A DNA stretch of 64,000 nucleotides from Candidatus Microbacterium phytovorans (GTDB lineage Bacteria > Actinomycetota > Actinomycetes > Actinomycetales > Microbacteriaceae): positions 1,488,001 through 1,552,000 of the forward strand of contig CP119321.1 of NCBI GenBank assembly GCA_029202445.1, read 5' to 3'. Shown here one piece after another: positions 27,727 to 35,228 of this stretch. The notes below the pieces were generated by a model. The model saw only the letters and a program-made list of their open reading frames with translations. It made no database searches and was not told where the DNA came from. Every line of letters begins with the position of its first letter. Position 1 is the first letter of the stretch. The translations under genes and the position numbers were made by a program.

Positions 27727-29103
27727 ATGCCCATCGCCTCCATCAACCCCGCCACCGGTGAGACCGTCGCCCGCTTCGACGAGCACGACGACACCGAGAT
27801 CGACGCGCGCATCGCCGCCGCCCACGCGGCGCACCGCACGCTGCGGACGACGGACTTCGCCACCCGCCGGGGCTGGATGCACGCCGCCGCCGATCTGCTC
27901 GACGGCGATGTCGAGCAGGTGGCCGAGCTCATCACGCTCGAAATGGGCAAGACGCTCGCGCAGGCGCGCGGCGAGGTGCGGAAGTCCGCGAACGCCATGC
28001 GCTTCTACGCCGACCGTGCCGAGGAGTTCCTGACCGGAACCACGCTGCCCGATCCGAGCGTCGTCGGCGCTTCGCACGCCCACACCACCTACCAGCCGCT
28101 GGGCGTGGTGCTGGCGGTGATGCCGTGGAACTACCCCATCTGGCAGGTGATCCGCTTCGCCGCCCCCGCGCTGATGGCCGGCAACGCGGGGCTCCTCAAG
28201 CACGCGTCCAACGTGCCGCAGGCGGCGATCTACCTCGACACGCTGTTCGAACGGGGCGGCTTCCCCGCTGGCTCGTTCGGCTCGCTCCTCATTCCCGCGG
28301 CGAAGGTCGAACGCGTGCTGCGCGACCGACGCGTCGTCGCGGCCACGCTCACCGGTTCCGAACCCGCCGGCCGCTCCGTCGCCGCCATCGCCGGCTCCGA
28401 GGTCAAGCACGTCGTGCTGGAGCTCGGCGGCTCCGACCCGTTCGTCGTGATGCCCTCCGCCGACCTCGACCGCGCCGTCGCAACGGCCGTGGCCTCTCGG
28501 ACGTCGAACAACGGCCAGGCGTGCATCAACGCGAAGCGGTTCATCGTCCACGCCGACATCCACGACGCCTTCGTCGAGAAGTTCGCCGCCGCCATGGCCG
28601 CCCTCACCGTCGGGGACCCGCGTGACGAGAAGACCGACGTCGGTCCGCTCGCCACCCGCTCCGGACGCGACGAGCTCGCCGAGCTGGTCGACGACGCCGT
28701 CGGCGCCGGGGCGACCGCGGTCGTCGGCGGAACCACACCCGACGGCGACGGCTGGTTCTACCCGCCGACCGTGCTCACGGGCATCACCGAGACCATGCGG
28801 CTGTACCGCGAAGAGGCGTTCGGCCCTGTGGCATCCGTGTACTCGGTCGCCGACGCCGACGAAGCCCTCCGGCTCGCCAACGACACGACCTTCGGCCTCA
28901 GTTCCGCCGTGTGGACGCAGGATGCCGACGAGGAAGCGCGGATCGTCGCCGGGCTCGACGCGGGTGCCGTCTTCGTCAACGGCATGTCGATCTCCTACCC
29001 CGAGCTGCCGTTCGGCGGCATCAAGGACTCCGGCGTCGGTCGGGAGCTGTCCGCCGAGGGCATCCGCGAGTTCTGCAACCTCAAGTCGGTGTGGAAGGGC
29101 TGA
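27727..29103 (+). CDS. NAD(P)-dependent aldehyde dehydrogenase, succinate-semialdehyde type
   Basis: 458 residues of the aldehyde dehydrogenase superfamily. It has PWNYPIWQVIRFAAPALMAGN (substrate/NAD entry), ATLTGSEPAGRSVA (the motif GS-x2-G region), VVLELGGSDPFVV (general base Glu), and the catalytic Cys in NNGQACINAKRFIV. The C-terminus has EEAFGPVASVY and LPFGGIKDSGVGREL. The short length and G-x2-C-x-N-A-KR pattern resemble succinate-semialdehyde dehydrogenases. It probably oxidises a semialdehyde made in the locus (for instance by the hydroxyisobutyrate dehydrogenase-like enzyme). It is the last gene of the VOC-GntR-ALDH arm, 44 bases after GntR. Confidence 0.92.
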   Translation: MPIASINPATGETVARFDEHDDTEIDARIAAAHAAHRTLRTTDFATRRGWMHAAADLLDGDVEQVAELITLEMGKTLAQARGEVRKSANAMRFYADRAEEFLTGTTLPDPSVVGASHAHTTYQPLGVVLAVMPWNYPIWQVIRFAAPALMAGNAGLLKHASNVPQAAIYLDTLFERGGFPAGSFGSLLIPAAKVERVLRDRRVVAATLTGSEPAGRSVAAIAGSEVKHVVLELGGSDPFVVMPSADLDRAVATAVASRTSNNGQACINAKRFIVHADIHDAFVEKFAAAMAALTVGDPRDEKTDVGPLATRSGRDELAELVDDAVGAGATAVVGGTTPDGDGWFYPPTVLTGITETMRLYREEAFGPVASVYSVADADEALRLANDTTFGLSSAVWTQDADEEARIVAGLDAGAVFVNGMSISYPELPFGGIKDSGVGRELSAEGIREFCNLKSVWKG

Positions 29104-29120
29104 CGGCGCAGGGGCGTTCC

Positions 29121-29640
29121 CGGTCGTTGAGCGAGCGCAGCGAGACGAAACGCCGCCCCGGTCGTTGAGCGAGCGCAGCGAGACGAAACGCCGTCACCCT
29201 CCCCGGATCGACGTTTCGTCTCGTCGCTGCGCTCCTCGCTCAACGACCGGACCCGCGCCACCCTCCCCGGATCGACGTTTCGTCTCGTCGCTGCGCTCCT
29301 CGCTCAACGACCGAACGCGCGCCACCCTCCCCGGTCGTTGAGCGAGCGCAGCGAGACGAAACGCCGCCACCCTCCCCGGATCGACGTTTCGTCTCGTCGC
29401 TGCGCTCCTCGCTCAACGACCGAACGCGGCGTCACCCTCCCCGGTCGTTGAGCGAGCGCAGCGAGACGAAACGCCGTCACCTCCCCGGATCGACGTTTCG
29501 TCTCGTCGCTGCGCTCCTCGCTCAACGACCGGATCACCGCGTCACCACTCGGTCGTTGAGCGAGCGAAGCGAGACGAAACGCCGCCGCTCGACCGGTCGT
29601 TCCCCCGGTCGTTGAGCGAGCGCAGCGAGACGAAACGGCG
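29121..29640. repeat. Cluster of dispersed palindromic repeats (10 full copies)
   Basis: No gene fits in the 641 bases between the aldehyde dehydrogenase and the HNH gene. The space holds copies of a 35-41-bp element with ends CGGTCGTTGAGCGAG and GAGACGAAACGCCG. Plus-oriented copies begin near 29121, 29159, 29332, 29442, 29550 and 29606. Minus-oriented, slightly longer copies (CTCGTCGCTGCGCTCCTCGC inside) begin near 29209, 29273, 29382 and 29490. A truncated fragment is near 29593. Each copy is internally palindromic (GAGCGAGCGCAGCGAG), and neighbouring opposite copies can form long hairpins. The same element recurs at 57.6-58.2 kb. Confidence 0.93.
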
Positions 29641-29744
29641 CCCCCTTCTCCACACCCCCGGCGTGTCGGAAGTTGTCCACAGGAAGAACCTGTGATCTGG
29701 GTTTTGTCGCCGGGAATGTCGGTGCCCCCGAGAAGAATCGGAGC

Positions 29745-31166
29745 ATGACAGGGACCACGCCGACCGCATGGCAACAGCGCATCGAAACGCTGCTGCACGC
29801 CCTCGCCGACGCCCGCCGCGACGCCGCCGCAGCCCAAGCACGCGAGGCCGCGCTGCTGGCCGAGGCAGTCGAGATCGCGCAGGCGATGGCACAGGATGCC
29901 GGCGGCCCTGCGTCCGTGGCCGACATCCCGATCCGGTCCCTCGCCGCGCAAATCGGCGCCGCCGCGCGCATGTCGGACCGCACGGTGCAGAAACACATGT
30001 CCGATGCCGTCGTGCTGGTCGAACGATTCCCGGCGACGTTCGCGGGGTGGGCGTGCGGCGACATCTCTCGCGGGCACGTGCGCGTGGTGGTCGACGCCGG
30101 GGCTGCGATCGACGACGATGCCGCACGAGCGGTCTACGAAGACGCGACGCTAGAGATCGCCCGGCGAGAGACACCGGGACGACTGAAACCCGCCGCACGA
30201 ATCCTCGCCGCACGGTTGCACCCGATTCCCTTGCAGGAACGCCACGCGGCTGCCGCTACCAAGCGGGAGGTGTGGGTGCGTGACCTCGACGACGGCATGG
30301 CGGAGTTGATCGCGATCCTCCCGGCGGCGATCGCCCACGGCATCCGCGACCGCCTCGACCAATACGCAAGACGCGTCGTGGAGGGGCGGAGCGCGGTGGG
30401 CGGAGCGAACACGAGCGGCACCGCCGGCAGCGCGGGCGCAGCGCGTGGCGCGGCCCTCGACGCTGCGCTCCTCCCCCACCCCGACGCGACCGACACCCAC
30501 CCCACCGACAACCACCGCATCAGCGAGGTCCGGGCCGACGTGTTCGCCGACCTCCTCCTCACCGGACACGCCACCCCCGAGACCACCAACGACGCCATCC
30601 CCACCGGGCAGGCGATCATCGCGCGGGTGCAGGTCACCGTCCCCGCCCTCACGGCGGTCGGACACGACGACACCCCCGCCGAACTCATCGGGAAAGGCCC
30701 CATCGACACCGCCACCGCCCTCCGCCTCGCCGGAACCGCGACCGGATGGGACCGGGTCCTCACCCACCCCGCCACCGGCACCGTCCTCGCCACCGACAGA
30801 TACCGGCCCAACGACCACCTCAAACGCACCCTCCGCGTCAGAGATGAGCACTGCCGATTCCCCGGATGCCGCACCCCCACCGACCGGTCCGACATCGACC
30901 ACACCACCGCCCGCGAACACGACGGGCCCACCGAACTCACCAACCTCGCCCACCTCTGCCGCCGCCACCACACGTTGAAACACCACTCCGCCTGGCGCGT
31001 GAGGCAGACACCCGACGGCATCCTCCACTGGACCAGCCCCACCGGACGCGAATACCCCGACCACCCCGCCCGCACCCTCACGTTCACGACCGCGGCGACC
31101 ACGGATGAACCCGACACGCGCCCACACCCGCGCCCGAGCCCCACCGCTGACCCACCGGGCTTCTGA
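29745..31166 (+). CDS. DUF222 / HNH endonuclease-domain protein (13E12 repeat family)
   Basis: 473 residues from ATG 29745. The N-terminal DUF222 region (about 15-330) has IRSLAAQIGAAARMSDRTVQKHM and the long helical WACGDISRGHVRVVVDAGAAI. The C-terminal HNH motif is CRFPGCRTPTDRSDIDH, then LTNLAHLCRRHHTLKH, with zinc ligands Cys/His and the catalytic HH. Such proteins are multi-copy in actinobacteria and behave like mobile or self-spreading genes, though their biology is unsettled. The gene lies directly downstream of the palindromic repeat cluster and has a proline/threonine-rich tail. Confidence 0.9.
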   Translation: MTGTTPTAWQQRIETLLHALADARRDAAAAQAREAALLAEAVEIAQAMAQDAGGPASVADIPIRSLAAQIGAAARMSDRTVQKHMSDAVVLVERFPATFAGWACGDISRGHVRVVVDAGAAIDDDAARAVYEDATLEIARRETPGRLKPAARILAARLHPIPLQERHAAAATKREVWVRDLDDGMAELIAILPAAIAHGIRDRLDQYARRVVEGRSAVGGANTSGTAGSAGAARGAALDAALLPHPDATDTHPTDNHRISEVRADVFADLLLTGHATPETTNDAIPTGQAIIARVQVTVPALTAVGHDDTPAELIGKGPIDTATALRLAGTATGWDRVLTHPATGTVLATDRYRPNDHLKRTLRVRDEHCRFPGCRTPTDRSDIDHTTAREHDGPTELTNLAHLCRRHHTLKHHSAWRVRQTPDGILHWTSPTGREYPDHPARTLTFTTAATTDEPDTRPHPRPSPTADPPGF

Positions 31167-31283
31167 CCCAGACCACCTGCGCGCGAATGGGACCGAGCGC
31201 TCAGATGGCCGATCGACTTGCCACGTGACGCGCCCGCCCCACTGCCGTCCGGACTGCTGGCAACACTGCTGGCCGCGCGCCCG

Positions 31284-31844
31284 CTAGAGCGCCGCGCCAG
31301 AATCCGGCGTGCCATCGCGCCCGTCGCCGACACCGGCGCGCACAACACGGAGGACGTCCTCGACGTGACCTGTCGAATCAGCGCCAGGATCGATCGCGCC
31401 GACGATCTCGCCATCGCGAACGAGCAGAGTCATACGTCGATAGAGCCGGGTGCCCTCGAACTCGAACGTCGGCAACCCCAGGGTGTCCGCGAGAACGAAC
31501 TCCGTGTCACTCAGGAGGGGGTACGGCAGGTGCAGACGTGCAACCGCCTCCGCTTGGTACTCCGTCGTCTGCGAGGAGCATCCGACGATGCTCCAACCCA
31601 GCGCCGCGAAATCGCGACGCAGATCGCGGAAGGAACACGCCTCTGCGGTGCACCCTTTGGCGCCCGGCACCGCCGCCCACGCCTCCGAGTCCGGCGACCG
31701 CGGATCCCCCGTCTTCGGATACACGAAGACGACCGTCGGATCGGCGGTCAGTTCGATCAGGGGACGGTCGCTCGCGGTGGTCGAGGGGAACACAACGGAG
31801 GGCATCCGCCTCCCGATCAATTCGGGCGCATCTCCGGCTATCAC
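31284..31844 (-). CDS. Peroxiredoxin (AhpC/TSA, PrxQ/BCP-like)
   Basis: 186 residues of thioredoxin fold: VVFVYPKTGDPRSP where 2-Cys enzymes usually read P-x3-T-x2-C, then PGAKGCTAEACSFRDL, which supplies a pair of cysteines five residues apart (Cys in GCT and EAC). GCTAEAC is the PrxQ-like peroxidatic/resolving arrangement seen in actinobacterial homologues. It would reduce hydroperoxides with electrons from thioredoxin or mycothiol systems. The following segment SIVGCSSQTTEYQAEA contains another Cys. It is convergent with the HNH gene and separated by 117 bases without visible features. Confidence 0.85.
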   Translation of the reverse strand: MIAGDAPELIGRRMPSVVFPSTTASDRPLIELTADPTVVFVYPKTGDPRSPDSEAWAAVPGAKGCTAEACSFRDLRRDFAALGWSIVGCSSQTTEYQAEAVARLHLPYPLLSDTEFVLADTLGLPTFEFEGTRLYRRMTLLVRDGEIVGAIDPGADSTGHVEDVLRVVRAGVGDGRDGTPDSGAAL

Positions 31845-31952
31845 AGACGTACGCTCCTCAGCCGTCCCGTTCCCGACCCGCGCCGCGGCCCCGCGACATC
31901 CCTGACACCGCCCGACTCGCGCTCTCGGTCTACATCCGGCATCGCACCCACC

Positions 31953-32600
31953 TCAGGCGTGCGGCACGGGATCGTGGGCGTGACGGTCGCGCACGAACCA
32001 GATCGCGCGTACCTCGACGTCGCCCTCGTTCCAGAAGCGATGCGGGATCGCGGAGTCGAACACGATTGAGTCGCCCGGAACGAGCGTGGTCGCCTCCCCC
32101 TGCACTTCCACGCTGAGAGTCCCCGAGATGATCACGCCGTACTCGCGACCTTCGTGAACGATGTGCTCCGCCGGCGCTTCCGTGCCCGGGGCGTAGATCA
32201 CCTCGAGGAACTCGGCATCCACCTCGCCTCGGGCGGTCAGCCGGCTCCACCTCGGGCCGGAGCTGAGCTTGATGGACGGATGCCGGTCCGCGCGCTGCAC
32301 GATGCCCGAGCTCTCCAAATCGCCCGGCGCATCCACCGCAGCGGGCACCGACGCCGTCACCGGAGCTCGCGAGAGCGGAGTCTTCGGGTCGAGGATCTCG
32401 TGCATCTGCACATCGAGTTCGGCCGCCACCGCATACAACGCCGGCACACTGAACGACCCGATGCCCCGCTCGACCTGCGACACGTGGCTCGCAGACACCC
32501 CGATGCGCCGCGCCAGTTCACGGACAGTGAGCCCACGCGTCGCCCGCAACTCGCGGACACGCTCCCCCACGGTGTTCCAGGGCGTCTCGAGCTCGCTCAT
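31953..32600 (-). CDS. XRE-family regulator with cupin domain (first of two)
   Basis: 215 residues from ATG 32600. The N-terminal helix-turn-helix (about 10-65) reads VRELRATRGLTVRELARRIGVSASHVSQVERG. The C-terminal cupin_2 domain (about 130-205) has APGTEAPAEHIVHEGREYGVIISGTLSVEV and LVPGDSIVFDSAIPHRFWNEGD, with metal-type His residues. This HTH-cupin design is known from regulators of amine and amino-acid catabolism such as PuuR. It is downstream of the second XRE-cupin gene by 22 bases, so both are made from one transcript, at the edge of the 32-47 kb catabolic island. Confidence 0.9.
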   Translation of the reverse strand: MSELETPWNTVGERVRELRATRGLTVRELARRIGVSASHVSQVERGIGSFSVPALYAVAAELDVQMHEILDPKTPLSRAPVTASVPAAVDAPGDLESSGIVQRADRHPSIKLSSGPRWSRLTARGEVDAEFLEVIYAPGTEAPAEHIVHEGREYGVIISGTLSVEVQGEATTLVPGDSIVFDSAIPHRFWNEGDVEVRAIWFVRDRHAHDPVPHA

Positions 32601-32622
32601 GCGCTCGCCTCCTCCGTCGGCC

Positions 32623-33288
32623 TCAGCCGTCACTGCGCCCATGCAGCCGGCCCATCACGTCGAGAACGTCGACGGCGTTGCGGATGTCGACGGGAGCCTC
32701 CGCGCCCGCCGCGCGCGTCGATCCGATGATGTACCACACGCCCTCTGCCACCTCGTCGGAGGCATTGAAATAGTAGTGGGGCCGCTGCGCGTCGAAGCAC
32801 AGCGAGTCGCCGGCGCGCAACACGAACGTGTCGAACTCGAGCTTGAGCGTGAGCTCCCCCCGCACGATGAAGCCGTGCTCGATCCCGACGTGCCGCATGT
32901 GCGTCTCGTCCAGCGAACTCGCCGCCCCCGGCTGATACGTGGCCAGCACGGCGTCCAGCCCCTCGTCGCCGCCGACGGCGAGGCTCCGCCACGTCACCCC
33001 GTTCTGCATCACGATCTCGGGCGCCTGCGCGAACGGCAGCACGGGATCGGTGCGCACCCGAGGCTTCGGCGGCGCCGCGGTCGGCGGACGGTGCCCGAGC
33101 ACGTCGTCGACCGACAGGCCCAGGCAACTCACGATGGCGTAGAGGGTGCTGACCGACGGCTGCACCTTCCCCGTCTCGACCTGCGACAACAGGCTCGGCG
33201 AGATCGCCGCCTGCGCGGCCGTCGCGCGAAGGCTGAGGCCCTGGGCCGTGCGCGCCGCCCGGAGGCGGTCACCGAGCTCTGCGGTCAT
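32623..33288 (-). CDS. XRE-family regulator with cupin domain (second of two)
   Basis: 221 residues. HTH at about 5-60: LRAARTAQGLSLRATAAQAAISPSLLSQVETGKVQPSVSTLYAI. The cupin at about 140-205 has HMRHVGIEHGFIVRGELTLKLEFDTFVLRAGDSLCFDAQRPHYYFN. It is a paralogue of the gene directly downstream (32600), with a distinct central segment, so the pair may sense different ligands or form heteromers. Its own promoter region contains a 16-bp sequence that recurs between the bicupin and amidohydrolase genes 11.7 kb away, which points to auto-regulation and control of the island. Confidence 0.9.
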   Translation of the reverse strand: MTAELGDRLRAARTAQGLSLRATAAQAAISPSLLSQVETGKVQPSVSTLYAIVSCLGLSVDDVLGHRPPTAAPPKPRVRTDPVLPFAQAPEIVMQNGVTWRSLAVGGDEGLDAVLATYQPGAASSLDETHMRHVGIEHGFIVRGELTLKLEFDTFVLRAGDSLCFDAQRPHYYFNASDEVAEGVWYIIGSTRAAGAEAPVDIRNAVDVLDVMGRLHGRSDG

Positions 33289-33329
33289 GAGCGTCCTTTC
33301 GCGAGTCCGACCCTACTCCCCCCTGTGCC

Positions 33330-33345
33330 GTGAGACTGAACACTC
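33330..33345. promoter_or_regulatory. Candidate operator, copy 1 (16-bp shared motif)
   Basis: GTGAGACTGAACACTC, 42 bases upstream of the second XRE-cupin gene. Its exact reverse complement occurs at 44994-45009. Chance identity over 16 bases in a 64-kb window is improbable, and both copies lie in promoter positions of the same functional island. The likely binder is one of the two XRE-cupin regulators (inference). Confidence 0.6.
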
Positions 33346-33375
33346 CGGCGCGACCCGCCGGGCCGCCAGCCCAGC

Positions 33376-33440
33376 AGCGCCCCACCGAGACCAGCACCGC
33401 CCCGCCGAAACCACCACAGTCCCGCCGAGACCAGCACAGC
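33376..33440. repeat. Imperfect 20-bp tandem repeat
   Basis: About three and a half degenerate copies of a 20-base unit with the core CCGCCGAGACCAGCAC lie between the XRE-cupin operon and the first M24 gene. The 158-base gap holds no gene. It may be a remnant of slippage; no role is suggested. Confidence 0.5.
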
Positions 33441-33447
33441 CTCGACG

Positions 33448-34758
33448 TCAGTACTGCCCGGCCACGAACAGCTCTTGCGCCGGGAAGCGCGTGAGCACCT
33501 CGATGCCGTAGTCGGTCACGACGACCTCCTCCTCGATGCGCGCCGCCGAGGAGCCATCGGATGCCGGACAGTACGTCTCCATGGCGAAGACCATGCCCGC
33601 GCGCAGCTCGACGGGGTCCGCCATCGAGTTCAGCCGCGAGATGATCGGCCGCTCGTGCAGGCCCAATCCGAGGCCGTGCGCGAACTGCAGCCCGAAGGCC
33701 GCCAGCTCGTTCTCGAACCCGAAGTCCTCCGCCCGCGGCAGCACCGCCGCCACCTGATCGCTGCCGACGCCCGGCCGGATCGCGTCCAGCGCGGCATCCA
33801 TCCACTCGCGCGCCTGCTTGTACGCGTCGTGCTGGCTGGGCGTCGCCCAACCGACGCCGAACGTGCGGTAGTAGCACGTGCGGTACCCGTTGTAGGAGTG
33901 GATGACGTCGAAGAACGCCTGGTCGCCGGGACGGATGATGCGGTCCGTGAAGTTGTGGGGGTGAGGGTTGCACCGCTCCCCGGAGATGGCGTTGATCGCC
34001 TCGACCTGATCGCTTCCGTACTCGTAGAGCCGGGCGTTGGCGAGGGCGACGATCTCGTTCTCACGCACGCCCGGCCGTAGCCTGTCGGCGATGTCCTGGT
34101 AGACCCCGTCGACCATCGCCGCCGCCTGGTTGAGAAGCATGATCTCGTCGGCGTTCTTGATCACGCGGGCATCGAGCATGTGCTGCTGCGCATCGGCGAC
34201 GCGGATGCCACGACGCTGCAGTTCGAAGAGGAACGGCGGTTCGACGATGTCGATGCCGACGGGCGCGTCGGCCAGTCCCGCGCCGGCGAGCAGCGAGACG
34301 ATCTCGTCGACCGCCGTCTTCATCAGGTCGGCCCCGCCTTCGGGCGCGACCGCCCCCTTGAAGCCGAGGAAGCCGGCCCGGTAGTTCTCGTCCGGCACCC
34401 AGTCCGAGTACAGCTTGTGATGACGCACGGCCGACCCGAAGTCCCACAGGATCGGCTCGTGTCCACGCATCAGCAGCGCGTAACGGATCATCTTGTCACC
34501 GAGCGCACCGCCGATCCACGTCTGCGTCGTGTAACGGATGTTGTAGAAGTCGAACAGCAGGAACGCCCCGCACTCGCTCGCCTCCAGCGCCGCCTTCGCC
34601 CGCTCGAGCCGATAGCGGCGGAGCCGGTCGAAGTCGACCCGGTGCTCGTAGTCGACGCCCATGATGCCGGGCGCCCCCAGGGGGCGCACGCCGGCGGGAC
34701 GATCGACGGGGCGCTCGAACCGCCGCGACGAGGGAGAGTGGCCGTGATGGCCGCTCAT
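33448..34758 (-). CDS. M24-family creatinase/aminopeptidase P-like protein (first copy)
   Basis: 436 residues from ATG 34758, which overlaps the RidA stop (ATGA). The N-terminal creatinase-like domain (about 35-190) is followed by the pita-bread catalytic domain (about 205-430). In aminopeptidase P the five metal ligands are D, D, H, E, E. Here the first Asp is present (AFFDVIHSYN, about 284), the second position falls in RTCYYRTF where Cys295 replaces Asp, His is in FAHGLGLGLHERP (about 361), and Glu in FAMETYCPAS and RIEEEVVV. A lost ligand is typical of creatinase-like, non-metallo C-N hydrolases. It is the last gene of the Liv/amidohydrolase operon. The substrate is unknown; a guanidino or amide nitrogen compound is inferred. 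Confidence 0.88.
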   Translation of the reverse strand: MSGHHGHSPSSRRFERPVDRPAGVRPLGAPGIMGVDYEHRVDFDRLRRYRLERAKAALEASECGAFLLFDFYNIRYTTQTWIGGALGDKMIRYALLMRGHEPILWDFGSAVRHHKLYSDWVPDENYRAGFLGFKGAVAPEGGADLMKTAVDEIVSLLAGAGLADAPVGIDIVEPPFLFELQRRGIRVADAQQHMLDARVIKNADEIMLLNQAAAMVDGVYQDIADRLRPGVRENEIVALANARLYEYGSDQVEAINAISGERCNPHPHNFTDRIIRPGDQAFFDVIHSYNGYRTCYYRTFGVGWATPSQHDAYKQAREWMDAALDAIRPGVGSDQVAAVLPRAEDFGFENELAAFGLQFAHGLGLGLHERPIISRLNSMADPVELRAGMVFAMETYCPASDGSSAARIEEEVVVTDYGIEVLTRFPAQELFVAGQY

Positions 34759-35228
34759 GCCGGATCCTCGGCGGGCGCCGCCGCCACCACGTGGAACTCG
34801 AACCGGAGCCTCGGGTCGGTGGCCAGCCGCACCACCTGCACGGTGGTGCTCGTCGGGATGTGACCGCCGAACCACGCCGCCTGGTGGGCGTTCACGACGT
34901 CCTGGTCCGCCTCCACGTCGGTGAAGAACCGGATCATGTTCACGACGTCCTCGCGGCCACAGCCCGCGGCCGCGAGCGCCTGGTCGAGATGGTGGAAGGC
35001 GTTCTCGACCTGCCCCTTCGCGTCGGCCGGCATGGCGTCGAACACCTCGGGGACGTGAGGGTGGTCGTGGTAGACGGGCGCGCCGGTCACACCGCTGATG
35101 AAGACGAGCCTCGACGGCGAGACGACGCGGATCGCCGGCACGAACGGGCTGACGATGCCGGCGTCGAATCCCTCGTGGTGGATGACGTCGGCGTTGCCGA
35201 CTCGGCGCGGCGGGGGGATCTCACTCAT
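34755..35228 (-). CDS. RidA/YjgF-family protein (first copy)
   Basis: 157 residues of the RidA (YjgF/UK114) fold: VSPSRLVFISGVTGAPVYH, QVENAFHHLDQALAAAGCGREDVVNMIRFFTD, and FGGHIPTSTTVQVVRLA where the family has the conserved Arg (here in VRLATDPRLRF). RidA proteins hydrolyse reactive enamine/imine intermediates, and relatives take part in pyrimidine and amine catabolism. It overlaps the amidohydrolase gene upstream (35221) by 8 bases and the M24 gene downstream by 4, so all three are translationally linked. Confidence 0.9.
   Translation of the reverse strand: MSEIPPPRRVGNADVIHHEGFDAGIVSPFVPAIRVVSPSRLVFISGVTGAPVYHDHPHVPEVFDAMPADAKGQVENAFHHLDQALAAAGCGREDVVNMIRFFTDVEADQDVVNAHQAAWFGGHIPTSTTVQVVRLATDPRLRFEFHVVAAAPAEDPA

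Noticed and set aside
29121..29640. Possible CRISPR array
   Set aside because: Copies occur in both orientations, are themselves palindromic, and have irregular spacing without unique uniform spacers; no cas gene is near. It is a dispersed palindromic repeat.
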